A stretch of DNA of 64,000 bases from Paraliobacillus ryukyuensis (GTDB lineage Bacteria > Bacillota > Bacilli > Bacillales > Amphibacillaceae), in the NCBI RefSeq assembly GCF_003315295.1, contig NZ_QNRI01000003.1, positions 62,001-126,000 on the forward strand, in the 5' to 3' direction. Of the stretch, positions 25,486 to 34,107 are shown piece after piece (positions within the stretch are counted from its first letter, which is position 1; each line of letters opens with the position of its first letter). The notes below the pieces were generated by a model. That model was not told the DNA's origin, searched no databases, and was given only the letters and a program-made list of their open reading frames with translations. A program made the position numbers and the translations under genes.

Positions 25486-26246
25486 TAGCAATAATTCTAT
25501 TATCTGGTTGCCAAGCGGCTGCTTCAGGTCAACCTATCGACCCTGAAACTGCTGGTTTTTTTGATAAGTATTTTGTATTAACTTTTTCTAAAATCATCAA
25601 AGGGGTAGCTTCTTTTCTAGGCGGTAGCTACGGGGTATCTATTGTTGTAGTTACGTTAATTGTTCGTCTAGCTTTAATGCCACTTATGTTAAAACAATCG
25701 AAAAAAAGCTATGAGATGCGCGATAAGATGGCGGTTTTAAAACCTGAAATGGATGCTATTCAAGCAAAATATAAAGGAAAAAAAGACACCGATTCGCAGA
25801 GAAAAATGCAACAAGAAACAATGGAATTGTATCAGAAACATCATTTCAACCCAATCGCTTCGATGGGATGTCTGCCGATGATTATCCAATTCCCTATTCT
25901 AATCGGATTCTATTACGCGATTCGGACAACGCAAGAAATTGCGCAACACAGTTTTCTTTGGTTTAATTTAGGGCAGCCAGACTTAGTTATGCCGTTTGTT
26001 GCTGCAGCTATTTATTTCATGCAATTTAAAGTCTCGCAACTTGGAATGGAGCCTAGTCAGAAAAAACAAATGGCAATTATGGGGTTGATCTCGCCGATCA
26101 TGATCGGTTTTGTTTCATTTAATGCCCCAGCTGCTTTGCCTTTATATTGGGCTGTAGGTGGTTTATTCTTAATCATTCAGCAGCTAATCTCCAAAAAATT
26201 ATATATGCCAAAACCAAGTGTAGCACCAGCAAGTGCTGGTCAATAA
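25431..26246 (+). CDS. yidC2: Membrane protein insertase YidC/OxaA (SpoIIIJ/YidC2 family)
   Basis: 271 residues. Inserts proteins into the cytoplasmic membrane. Lipoprotein signal with lipobox LSGCQ (Cys27); five-helix insertase core including GVSIVVVTLIVRLALMPLML (with the conserved groove Arg), the cytoplasmic coiled-coil KKSYEMRDKMAVLKPEM, and GCLPMIIQFPILIGFYYAI. The preceding leader and hairpin suggest it is the inducible YidC2 (YqjG) rather than SpoIIIJ. That assignment is inference. Confidence 0.92.
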   Translation: MESVFTFFKKYRVIGIALVAIILLSGCQAAASGQPIDPETAGFFDKYFVLTFSKIIKGVASFLGGSYGVSIVVVTLIVRLALMPLMLKQSKKSYEMRDKMAVLKPEMDAIQAKYKGKKDTDSQRKMQQETMELYQKHHFNPIASMGCLPMIIQFPILIGFYYAIRTTQEIAQHSFLWFNLGQPDLVMPFVAAAIYFMQFKVSQLGMEPSQKKQMAIMGLISPIMIGFVSFNAPAALPLYWAVGGLFLIIQQLISKKLYMPKPSVAPASAGQ

Positions 26247-26252
26247 CCATAA

Positions 26253-26291
26253 AAAAATCCTCGTTTGATCTATACGCAAACGAGGATTTTT
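26253..26291. terminator. Bidirectional terminator between yidC and ohr
   Basis: AAAAATCCTCGTTTG / CAAACGAGGATTTTT, perfect 15-bp arms including A/T tracts, loop 9 nt, between convergent genes. Confidence 0.95.
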
Positions 26292-26296
26292 CTCTA

Positions 26297-26716
26297 TTAT
26301 ACTGCTGTTGCTATTACTTCAACATTAATGTTACCACGCGTTGCTTTTGAATATGGGCAGAAGTCATGTGCTTTTTTCGCTAAGTCTTCTGCTTCCGCTT
26401 GTGATACACCTTTAATTTCTACGTTTAATCGTACACCGATTTGAAAACCGTTATCTTCTGGATCTTCCATTAAACTAACATCCGCAGTAACGGTAGAATC
26501 GATGTCTTTATCTTCTCTGGAAGCTATTAAATTAAGCGCTCCATCATAACAAGCTGAATATCCAGCAGCGAATAATTGTTCAGGATTTGAACCTTTTTCA
26601 CTTGATCCAGATCCGGGTTGCACTAGGTTTAAATCAATTAAACCATCATCTGATTTAACATGACCTTCACGGCCACCTTTTGCAGTTGCATGAGATGTAA
26701 ACATTACTTTACTCAA
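26297..26716 (-). CDS. ohr: Organic hydroperoxide resistance protein (Ohr/OsmC family)
   Basis: 139 residues from a TTG at 26716 (AAAGGAG 8 nt upstream). The frame opens with a GTG at 26725 inside the ribosome site, and an ATG at 26704 would shorten it slightly. Thiol peroxidase reducing organic peroxides. The two catalytic cysteines are in YSACYDGAL and FCPYSKATRG; the conserved Arg is in GGREGHVKSDDG. NPEQLFAAGYSAC is diagnostic. No ohrR gene is nearby. Confidence 0.93.
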   Translation of the reverse strand: MSKVMFTSHATAKGGREGHVKSDDGLIDLNLVQPGSGSSEKGSNPEQLFAAGYSACYDGALNLIASREDKDIDSTVTADVSLMEDPEDNGFQIGVRLNVEIKGVSQAEAEDLAKKAHDFCPYSKATRGNINVEVIATAV

Positions 26717-27025
26717 TGGAAACACTCCTTTTATTATAATTTTCCAATTAATATTTTACGTCCTATGGGGAGTATTCCTTATACGAATTGAATTTAAACT
26801 TTATTTTTAAATTTTTTTATAATTGTTATTACTACAGTGAAACAAATAGAATACACAGTCTGGCACTCAGAGTAAGCCTTTTGTTATTATACCTTTTCTC
26901 ATTTAATATTTTACCTATTTTTAGACAATTTGTACTGAAACAGAGCCTTCAAATGACTAGATAAAGTCAAGCCTAATGCGATTCTAGATTTTTAATTTTA
27001 GCATGATTAAGAAGTGCATGTTACA
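26717..27025. other. Intergenic region with no supported gene
   Basis: About 310 bp, AT-rich. It should hold the ohr promoter. A direct OhrR palindrome (TACAATT-AATTGTA) is not seen in clear form. Confidence 0.5.
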
Positions 27026-27051
27026 AGCTGCTTCATTAAAATGAAACAGCT
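27026..27051. terminator. Hairpin after the esterase gene
   Basis: AGCTGCTTCATT / AATGAAACAGCT, 12-bp stem with one weak pair, 24 bp after the stop at 27075. The T-run is poor on both sides. Confidence 0.45.
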
Positions 27052-27074
27052 CTTTACTCATCCTTAATTGTTAT

Positions 27075-29879
27075 TTAATTTTTTCTTCGGTTTTGTAGAT
27101 ATAACAATACGCCAGCTATAGTTAATACTATAAAGCCTATCGCGAGATAATTAAATGTACTTGTCGCTGTATTTGGTAATTTTTTTTCACTAAATTTGCC
27201 TTCGTTTTCATCTTTTTCTTTTTTATCCTTCTCGACATCTTCATTAGTTATCGGACTATCAGCATCTTGATGGTTTGAATCCTGCTCCCCTACTATTTCT
27301 TCATCATTATTTACTGAACCATTTTCATTTGATTCATCACCGGTATTATTTTCCGCTAATGTTTGGTCACCAAGCCATTCCATAATTGATATTGATTCTC
27401 CATCAATTATTGTCGTTGGGTCGTTGTTATACACATAAATCCACGAGAAGTGACCCATGTATTCATAAGGATCACCATTTTCATCTGTATATAGGCCTGT
27501 TTTATCTACTACATTGTCATATAGACTAATATGAACATCTGCCCCTTTATCTAACAAACGCTCATATGTTGGAATAACCGTTGTTTTAGGATCAACAGTT
27601 GTATCGTTTTTAGCATGAACAAACCATATTGGTGTTTTGGCTAACGAAGCGATGCCTTCATCAGTAATTAAGTCATCTTGCAATGCTTCACATGTTGGGA
27701 TTCCTGCGGCAAAATAATCTGGGTAGTCACGAAGCATGAGCATTGTCATGTAACCACCATTGGAATCCCCACCAAGATAAATTCTGTTAGGATCAATATC
27801 TGGGTTATTTTCAACATAATCTTCAATCAATAACTTTAAAGCGTCCTGATAAATAGAAGTACCATCGCCAAATCTATCAAAACCATCCATCCACATTGTT
27901 GGTGTTTGTGGCGCTAAAATATACGCATTATCAAGATGTTCTTGAATGTCATCTGTGATAAAGTTAACTACTTTATTGCCGCCAATTGCGACCGTCGGAT
28001 CTGTACCCCCTTCACCTGCACCATGCAACCAGATAAATAATGGATTTTTTCCGTCGTCTTCTGGTGGTGAATAATCAGCATATGCTAACGTAGTATCCTC
28101 ATATGTTTTTGTTCCTGTGTTAAAATCATCAACTAGTAATCGTCTTTCACCAGCAAAATCATTCATGACTAGGCCTTTAATCGTTTTTGATTCGGTAATG
28201 ATGTCTTCTACTTGATAAACAGTTACATTATAATCAATCCAATCATTATGCCCTGTGCCCGTGAAGTCATAATTCATTGGAGAGGATAATGAAATATTCG
28301 GTCCATATGTCATTTCTATAACAGCATAACTACCTGTACCTTCTGATACCGGATTTCCATCTACATCAGAAACATAGCTATCTCTAATTGTACGATAGCC
28401 ATCCTCTAAGAAAGAAGGATCAAGCCTAGCATCATTTCTTGAAACATGAACTTTAAATGTGGATTCATCTACTGTATTAGTTGGAACGTCTTCACCTAAA
28501 TCTACAATAACCTTGGTAACTGCAGGCCCCCAGTCTTCAATAGACACTACAGTTTCATAACTATTTAATTCATTTGTTTTACTAGCAAGCCACTCTAAAA
28601 GTGTAATTTCTTCACCATCAATAACTTGAGTTGGGTCATTATTATACACATAAATCCATGAGAAGTGGCCCATGTATTCATATGGATTACCGTCTTCTTC
28701 TGTATACAACCCTGTTTGATCGACCACATTGTCATATAGGCTTAAGTATACTTCTGCTCCAGCTTTTTTTAAACGTTCGTAGGTTGGAATAGTATTATTT
28801 TCAGGATCAACGACTGTATCGCTTTTAGCATGCGTAAACCACATTGGCGTTTTTGCTAAAGCAACAATATCATCATCAGTGAGTAAATCATCTGCTAATG
28901 GCTCACACGTTGGAAATCCAGCTGCGAAGTAATCTGGGTAGTCACGAAGCATGAGCATTGTCATGTAACCACCATTGGAATCCCCACCAAGATAAATTCT
29001 GTTAGGGTCAATATCTGGGTTATTTGCAACATAATCTTCAATCAATGACATTAAAGTGTCCTGATAAATAGAAGTACCATCGCCAAATCCATCAAAACCA
29101 TCCATCCACATTGTTGGTGTTTGTGGCGCTAAAACATAAGCGTCCTCAAAATGTGATTGATTTTCATCGCTTATAAAGTTTACTGCTTTATTTCCTGAAA
29201 TAGCAACAGTAGGATCTGTACCCCCTTCACCAGCACCATGTAACCAGATAACTAGGGGGTTTTTCTTACCATCTTCTTCAGGTGAATAGTCAACATACGT
29301 TAACGTCTTATCACCATACGTAGCTTCACCTGTATCAAATTGATCTACTATTTTACGAGTCTCCTTTGCCAGAGTATCAATCACTAGTCCAGAAACAGGT
29401 TGATCTTCTGTAGTGATATCTTCTTTTTGTGTAATGGTATAGCTATAATCTATCCAATCATTATGTCCTGTGCCCGCAAAATCATAGTTCATTGCATTAC
29501 CTAACGTAACCGTAGGACCAATTTCCATTTTTAATACAGCGTAAGTACCTGTTCCTGACTCCAATTTATTTCCACCAGCATCAGAAACATAAGCATCAAT
29601 TACTGTTCTAGTACCTTCAGCAACTGTTGGCGTGTCTAATCTATCGTCTGTTAGCAAAACATCCACATTAAACGTGTCTACTGTAACAGCATCAAATGGA
29701 ACCTCAGTACCCAAATCAACCAATACTTCTGTAATCGCTGGTCCCCAATCCTCTATTTCAATGACAGTGCTATAGGAGAGGTCTTTGTCAGCCTTTACTT
29801 CAAGATTTAAACTAGAGAAAACGAAAGCAGCGCTCACTAATATGAGGGGGTAAATGACCTTATTCAAGTTAAAATCCAT
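27075..29879 (-). CDS. Sortase-anchored protein with two tandem alpha/beta-hydrolase (esterase) modules
   Basis: 934 residues. Signal peptide (about 1-30, ends VKA). Two paralogous modules, about 36-432 and 442-837. Each has a beta-rich N-terminal part (VxxIEDWGPAxTxVxVDLG) then a hydrolase: oxyanion region IWLHGAGEGGTD, nucleophile GGDSNGGYMTM (Ser301, Ser706), acid near AKSDTVVD/AKNDTTVD (about Asp354, Asp759) and GHFSW (His405, His810). Both triads look intact. Then an acidic linker (840-899) and a cell-wall sorting signal LPNTA, a hydrophobic helix and RRKN. It resembles secreted prolyl-oligopeptidase/PHB-depolymerase-like esterases acting on polysaccharide esters. The substrate is unknown. 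No sortase lies in the window. Confidence 0.87.
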   Translation of the reverse strand: MDFNLNKVIYPLILVSAAFVFSSLNLEVKADKDLSYSTVIEIEDWGPAITEVLVDLGTEVPFDAVTVDTFNVDVLLTDDRLDTPTVAEGTRTVIDAYVSDAGGNKLESGTGTYAVLKMEIGPTVTLGNAMNYDFAGTGHNDWIDYSYTITQKEDITTEDQPVSGLVIDTLAKETRKIVDQFDTGEATYGDKTLTYVDYSPEEDGKKNPLVIWLHGAGEGGTDPTVAISGNKAVNFISDENQSHFEDAYVLAPQTPTMWMDGFDGFGDGTSIYQDTLMSLIEDYVANNPDIDPNRIYLGGDSNGGYMTMLMLRDYPDYFAAGFPTCEPLADDLLTDDDIVALAKTPMWFTHAKSDTVVDPENNTIPTYERLKKAGAEVYLSLYDNVVDQTGLYTEEDGNPYEYMGHFSWIYVYNNDPTQVIDGEEITLLEWLASKTNELNSYETVVSIEDWGPAVTKVIVDLGEDVPTNTVDESTFKVHVSRNDARLDPSFLEDGYRTIRDSYVSDVDGNPVSEGTGSYAVIEMTYGPNISLSSPMNYDFTGTGHNDWIDYNVTVYQVEDIITESKTIKGLVMNDFAGERRLLVDDFNTGTKTYEDTTLAYADYSPPEDDGKNPLFIWLHGAGEGGTDPTVAIGGNKVVNFITDDIQEHLDNAYILAPQTPTMWMDGFDRFGDGTSIYQDALKLLIEDYVENNPDIDPNRIYLGGDSNGGYMTMLMLRDYPDYFAAGIPTCEALQDDLITDEGIASLAKTPIWFVHAKNDTTVDPKTTVIPTYERLLDKGADVHISLYDNVVDKTGLYTDENGDPYEYMGHFSWIYVYNNDPTTIIDGESISIMEWLGDQTLAENNTGDESNENGSVNNDEEIVGEQDSNHQDADSPITNEDVEKDKKEKDENEGKFSEKKLPNTATSTFNYLAIGFIVLTIAGVLLYLQNRRKN

Positions 29880-30271
29880 TTTTTCAACTCCCTTTACTTT
29901 ATGGTTAAATCATTTAACTGTTTTACAAAAAGTGAAAATAAGGAAGAGAATTCTTGAGTTATAGAATTGATTTCAGGCTAAGGTAAGCGTTCTTCTATGA
30001 AGGAAGTTCATAAATCATTAAGGTTTGTTTGACACTAGTTGTATCGATAAAAGTTGCAACAGCTACTTGTTAATATTGCTGTTTTTCTTTACCTCCTTTA
30101 CAAACTTTAATAGTTTTTTTATAACACTGTCAGCCCTTTCTTGAATCAATAAGAAAGCGCTTAAAATTAGCTTAACGCACAGACTGTGAAAGCGCTATCA
30201 ATTAAAGGTTTAGAGGGAGTAACTTATAGTTGATGTAAAGAAACTTACACTTTTCTACTCTATAAAAAAGA
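29880..30271. other. Upstream region of the esterase gene
   Basis: About 390 bp without a gene. It holds two cre-like sites (30152-30165 and 30187-30200) and the target site of an ISL3 relic at its end. I could not place a convincing promoter. Confidence 0.5.
30152..30200. promoter_or_regulatory. Two cre sites (CcpA), one perfect
   Basis: TGAAAGCGCTATCA (30187-30200) fits TGWAANCGNTNWCA exactly. AGAAAGCGCTTAAA (30152-30165) matches 12 of 14. They lie about 270-320 bp upstream of the esterase start, so catabolite control of that gene is plausible. Confidence 0.55.
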
Positions 30272-30632
30272 GCTTCCAATAAATAACGGTGGTGGGTAAA
30301 ATAACTCACGAACGTTATTTTTCTTTATTTATATAGAAAAAAAGCGAGAATCCCTATAGAATTAAAGTCAATGAAAACCAATTTAGAAAGCGTACTCACT
30401 TGTCTATATCTATGTACCATCATATAAGAAAATTACTAGATATTCAGGACGAACATATTACATTTGAGGATAATTGTGTGACTACGAAAATCTATAACAG
30501 GGTAACGAAGAAGGATATCACTGGTCGTTTAACGTATGAACCAACGCGTTGCCTAAAGTGTGGGAGTAAAAAAGAATGTGCTTCGATTTATAACGATTTT
30601 AATTCTCCACCAACGTTATTTGACAAAGAACC
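30272..30632 (+). mobile_element. ISL3-family relic, internally deleted, with 8-bp target duplication
   Basis: Right end (read inward) GGTTCTTTGTCAAATAACG then TTGGTGG. Left end GCTTCCAATAAATAACGG then TGGTGG. The inner 15 bp of both ends agree except one base. Flanking 8-bp direct repeats AAAAAAGA (30264-30271, 30633-30640) fit the 8-bp duplications of ISL3 elements, though the A-rich sequence weakens this. Inside is only the N-terminal quarter of the transposase. A hairpin at 30282-30326 (AATAACG / CGTTATT then TTTTTCTTT) lies at the left end. Confidence 0.7.
30400..30632 (+). pseudogene. N-terminal fragment of an ISL3-family transposase
   Basis: The frame starts with TTG (ATG at 30412 also in frame). 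LLDIQDEHITFEDNCVTTKI and LTYEPTRCLKCGSKKECASI match the zinc-finger N-terminus of ISL3 transposases. After about 75 residues it runs straight into the element's right inverted repeat (PPTLFDKEP). The catalytic DDE domain is absent. The frame ends in the pflA terminator. Confidence 0.72.
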
Positions 30633-30634
30633 AA

Positions 30635-30661
30635 AAAAGAAGCCAAAAAATGGCTTCTTTT
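30635..30661. terminator. Bidirectional terminator after pflA
   Basis: AAAAGAAGCCA / TGGCTTCTTTT, perfect 11-bp arms, 5-nt loop. It overlaps the pflA stop codon at 30660. Confidence 0.85.
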
Positions 30662-31400
30662 AAGAGATAACTTTCACTCGATTTAGAATATCTTCTGCAT
30701 TCTTTACACGATCGTCTGTTGGAGGTTCCACACCTTCCAACGGATAAGCAAGGCCTAGATTCTCCCACTTATAAACACCTAATTTATGGTATGGTAGTAC
30801 TTCAATTTTTTCTACATTGTTTAATGTAGCAATAAAATCAGATAATCGTTGTAAATATTCATCATTATCACTACCACCAGGAACTAGTACATGGCGTATC
30901 CAAACAGGTATATTCTTAGAATCTAAATAGTTGGCCATATCAATAATATGTTCATTTGACATGCCTGTTAATTCTTTGTGTTCTACCGGATCAATATGTT
31001 TTAAATCTAGTAAAATTAAGTCAGTTAATTCTAATAAGTTATCTAAGTTTTTCATAAAACGAGGAGAACGACTAAAACATCCGGCCGAACTATCGATTGT
31101 TGTATGGACACCAAGTTTCTTAAGCTCTGCAAATAGCTCAACTAAAAACTCAGCTTGTAACAACGGTTCGCCTCCACTTACTGTCACTCCACCACCAGTT
31201 GCTTGGAAGAAAGGGATATAATCTTTAATATCATTCACTAGCTCCTGCACAGACATTTCTTTTCCTTCCCCCATTTTCCATGTATCAGGGTTATGACAAA
31301 ACTTGCAACGTAATAAACACCCTTGTGTGAAAATGACATAACGTAAGCCAGGACCGTCTACTGTACCACACGTTTCTATTGAATGAATTCGACCTTTCAT
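30660..31400 (-). CDS. pflA: Pyruvate formate-lyase activating enzyme
   Basis: 246 residues. Radical-SAM enzyme that installs the glycyl radical in PflB under anaerobiosis. The cluster motif CLLRCKFC (Cys29/33/36 region) and the SAM-binding motif [14 protein letters not shown] are clear. [19 protein letters not shown] is the usual start. It follows pflB with a hairpin between (31427-31455). GAGGAGG precedes the ATG. Confidence 0.97.
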   Translation of the reverse strand: MKGRIHSIETCGTVDGPGLRYVIFTQGCLLRCKFCHNPDTWKMGEGKEMSVQELVNDIKDYIPFFQATGGGVTVSGGEPLLQAEFLVELFAELKKLGVHTTIDSSAGCFSRSPRFMKNLDNLLELTDLILLDLKHIDPVEHKELTGMSNEHIIDMANYLDSKNIPVWIRHVLVPGGSDNDEYLQRLSDFIATLNNVEKIEVLPYHKLGVYKWENLGLAYPLEGVEPPTDDRVKNAEDILNRVKVIS

Positions 31401-31426
31401 GTTGTTCGCCCTCCTCGTTAAAATTA

Positions 31427-31455
31427 GTAGTAAGGAGGAGTTTCCTCCTTACTAC
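31427..31455 (-). terminator. Hairpin between pflB and pflA (attenuator or RNA stabiliser)
   Basis: GTAGTAAGGAGGA / TCCTCCTTACTAC, perfect 13-bp arms with a 3-nt loop; the weak tail TAATTTTAA on the minus strand suggests partial readthrough into pflA. It may protect the pflB message and set a high PflB:PflA ratio. Confidence 0.75.
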
Positions 31456-31461
31456 TTAACC

Positions 31462-33717
31462 TTACATACTTTCATGGAATGTACGGTTGATAACATCAAT
31501 TTGTTGTTCTCTTGTTAATTTAATAAAGTTAACTGCGTATCCAGATACACGGATAGTTAATTGCGGATATTCTTCTGGATGATCCATCGCATCTAATAAT
31601 GTTTCACGATCAAATACGTTAACATTTAAATGGTGTCCATGTTTTACTACATAACCATCTAACATACCAGCAAGATTTGCTTTTCTTGTTTCTTCATCTT
31701 TACCTAATGCTTTTGGTACGATAGAGAATGTATTAGAAATACCATCTAATGAATATTCATATGGCATTTTAGCTACAGAGCTTAAGGAAGCTAAAGAACC
31801 GTTTTTATCGCGACCATGTAATGGGTTAGCACCTGGTGCAAATGGTTCGCCTGCTTTACGTCCATCTGGTGTATTACCAGTTTTCTTACCATACACAACA
31901 TTTGAAGTAATTGTAAGAATAGATTGTGTATGAACAGAATTACGGTACGTATGATGTTTTTTAATTTTGTTCATGAATGTTTTCACTAAATCAGCTGCAA
32001 TATTGTCTACGCGATCATCGTTGTTACCGTATTTAGGAAAATCTCCTTCAATTTCGTAATCAACAACAAGACCATCTTCATCGCGAATTGTTCTTACTTT
32101 TGCGTATTTAATTGCGCTTAATGAATCAGCAACAACAGAAAGACCCGCAATACCACAAGCCATTGTACGCAATACTTCACGATCATGTAATGCCATTTCA
32201 ATTCGTTCATAGCTATATTTATCATGCATGTAATGGATAATGTTTAGTGCATTTACATATAAGCCAGATAGCCAGTCTAATAGCGTATCGTATTTTTTCA
32301 TTACTTCGTCATAATCTAGATATTCAGAAGTAATTGGTGCATAGTTTGGTGCAACTTGGATTTTAAGTTTTTCATCTACACCACCATTGATTGCATAAAG
32401 CAATGCTTTTGCAAGGTTGGCACGTGCACCGAAGAACTGCATTTGTTTACCAATACGCATTGCGGATACACAACATGCAATACCGTAATCATCGCCATAG
32501 TGTTCACGCATCATGTCATCATTTTCATATTGAATCGAGCTTGTTTTGATTGACATATTTGCACAATATTTTTTGTAGTTGTCAGGTAACTTCGTAGACC
32601 AAAGTACAGTTAAGTTTGGTTCTGGAGCTGGACCTAAGTTATCTAACGTATGCAAGAAGCGATAAGAGTTCTTCGTTACTAATGGACGACCATCTTCAGC
32701 AATACCACCTAGAGATTCTGTTACCCAAGTTGGATCTCCACTAAATAATTCATTATATTCTGGTGTTCTTGCAAATTTAACAAGACGTAGTTTCATAACG
32801 AAATGATCGACTAATTCCTGTGCTTCTTCCTCTGTCATAACACCATTTTGAATATCTCTCTCGACATAGATATCTAAGAAAGTAGATACACGACCAAGAC
32901 TCATTGCTGCCCCATTTTGCTCTTTAATAGCAGCTAAATAACCAAAGTACAACCATTGGAAAGCTTCTTGCGCAGTATTTGCTGGTTTTGAAATATCAAA
33001 GCCATAACTTGCACCAAGTTGTTTCAATTCTTGTAATGCTCGAATTTGTTCTGATGTTTCTTCACGATCACGGATGATATTATCTGTCATTGTGCCATCG
33101 CCAATTAAGTTAAGTTCTTTTTTCTTTTCAGCGATTAAATGATCAACACCATATAAAGCTACACGACGATAATCACCAATAATACGCCCGCGACCATATG
33201 CATCAGGTAAACCTGTTACAACACCAGCTTTTCTTGCTGCTCTAATTTCTGGCGTATAGGCATCAAACACCCCTTGGTTATGTGTTTTACGGTAATCTGT
33301 AAACGTTTTAACTACTTCATCATCTAATTTAAATCCATAAGATTCTGCCGCAGATACTGCCATACGAATACCACCAAATGGTTGTAAAGAACGTTTGAAA
33401 GGTTCATCCGTTTGAACACCAACCACTTTTTCTTGTTCTTTGTTTAAGTATCCTGCACCATGTGATGTAATAGTTGATACGATTTTTGTATCTAAATCAT
33501 ATACACCACCATTTTCACGTTCTTTTTTAGTCAATTCCATCACTTTGTCCCATAATGCTTTGGTTGCATCTGTTGGACCTGCTAAGAATGATTCATTTCC
33601 TTCGTATAACGTAAAGTTCTTTAAAATAAAATCACGTACATCAATTTCTTTTTGCCATCTACCTTCACGGAAGCCATCCCAAGGATTTCGTTGTGAAACC
33701 TCTTCTGCTACTTTCAT
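31462..33717 (-). CDS. pflB: Formate acetyltransferase (pyruvate formate-lyase)
   Basis: 751 residues. Converts pyruvate and CoA to acetyl-CoA and formate. Active-site pair Cys-Cys in [13 protein letters not shown]; glycyl-radical motif RVSGYAVNF near the C-terminus (about Gly726). [12 protein letters not shown] at the N-terminus is typical. The start is the ATG at 33717 with GAGGAGG; the open frame to 33759 crosses the Rex-like operator and is not coding. Regulated by FNR- and Rex-type sites upstream. Confidence 0.98.
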   Translation of the reverse strand: MKVAEEVSQRNPWDGFREGRWQKEIDVRDFILKNFTLYEGNESFLAGPTDATKALWDKVMELTKKERENGGVYDLDTKIVSTITSHGAGYLNKEQEKVVGVQTDEPFKRSLQPFGGIRMAVSAAESYGFKLDDEVVKTFTDYRKTHNQGVFDAYTPEIRAARKAGVVTGLPDAYGRGRIIGDYRRVALYGVDHLIAEKKKELNLIGDGTMTDNIIRDREETSEQIRALQELKQLGASYGFDISKPANTAQEAFQWLYFGYLAAIKEQNGAAMSLGRVSTFLDIYVERDIQNGVMTEEEAQELVDHFVMKLRLVKFARTPEYNELFSGDPTWVTESLGGIAEDGRPLVTKNSYRFLHTLDNLGPAPEPNLTVLWSTKLPDNYKKYCANMSIKTSSIQYENDDMMREHYGDDYGIACCVSAMRIGKQMQFFGARANLAKALLYAINGGVDEKLKIQVAPNYAPITSEYLDYDEVMKKYDTLLDWLSGLYVNALNIIHYMHDKYSYERIEMALHDREVLRTMACGIAGLSVVADSLSAIKYAKVRTIRDEDGLVVDYEIEGDFPKYGNNDDRVDNIAADLVKTFMNKIKKHHTYRNSVHTQSILTITSNVVYGKKTGNTPDGRKAGEPFAPGANPLHGRDKNGSLASLSSVAKMPYEYSLDGISNTFSIVPKALGKDEETRKANLAGMLDGYVVKHGHHLNVNVFDRETLLDAMDHPEEYPQLTIRVSGYAVNFIKLTREQQIDVINRTFHESM

Positions 33718-33743
33718 TTCATTTACCTCCTCAATGTTTATGT

Positions 33744-33761
33744 TTGTGTAATGTTGCACAA
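33744..33761 (-). promoter_or_regulatory. Rex-type operator in the pflB leader
   Basis: TTGTGTAATGTTGCACAA keeps the TTGTG-N8-CACAA arms of the Rex box. It lies about 11-28 bp downstream of the predicted start point, a repressing position. Confidence 0.65.
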
Positions 33762-33778
33762 ACTTTTAACTTAATTTG

Positions 33779-33822
33779 ATTATATACCTTTCTGTATAAA
33801 AAAGAAAGTGAAAAACATCACA
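33779..33822 (-). promoter_or_regulatory. pflB promoter with FNR-type box at about -41.5
   Basis: -10 TATAAT on the minus strand (33784-33779), no good -35. AGTGA-N6-TCACA palindrome (33807-33822; minus strand TGTGATGTTTTTCACT) is centred 42-43 bp before the predicted start, the class II FNR position. One mismatch to TGTGA-N6-TCACA. Confidence 0.7.
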
Positions 33823-34058
33823 TTTTTAAACTGTTATATTAAATGTTCTTAAAATGTTCAAAATTTAACACGTTTCGGTTTTATGATAAGATACTTTTAC
33901 TGAATACGAATACACAGTTGATAAACCAACAAAAATCATGGTGATTATAAGTAATACAATAACTTATTTATTTCAACACAGATAATCTGTACTATACTGT
34001 TATACAAATTCACAAAAATACGACTAATACAGAAAACAACATCTATTTATTAAAAAAC

Positions 34059-34096
34059 AAAAAAAGTTCTGATCGATTTGATCAAAACTTTTTTTG
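34059..34096. terminator. Bidirectional terminator after the MFS gene
   Basis: AAAAAAGTTCTGATC / TGATCAAAACTTTTTT, one mismatch; T-runs on both sides. Confidence 0.8.
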
Positions 34097-34107
34097 TTTT
34101 TGTTGCC

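Noticed and set aside
26997-27060. Strong terminator of the esterase gene
   Set aside because: The stem at 27026-27051 is good but neither side has a proper T-run, so it is reported only at low confidence.
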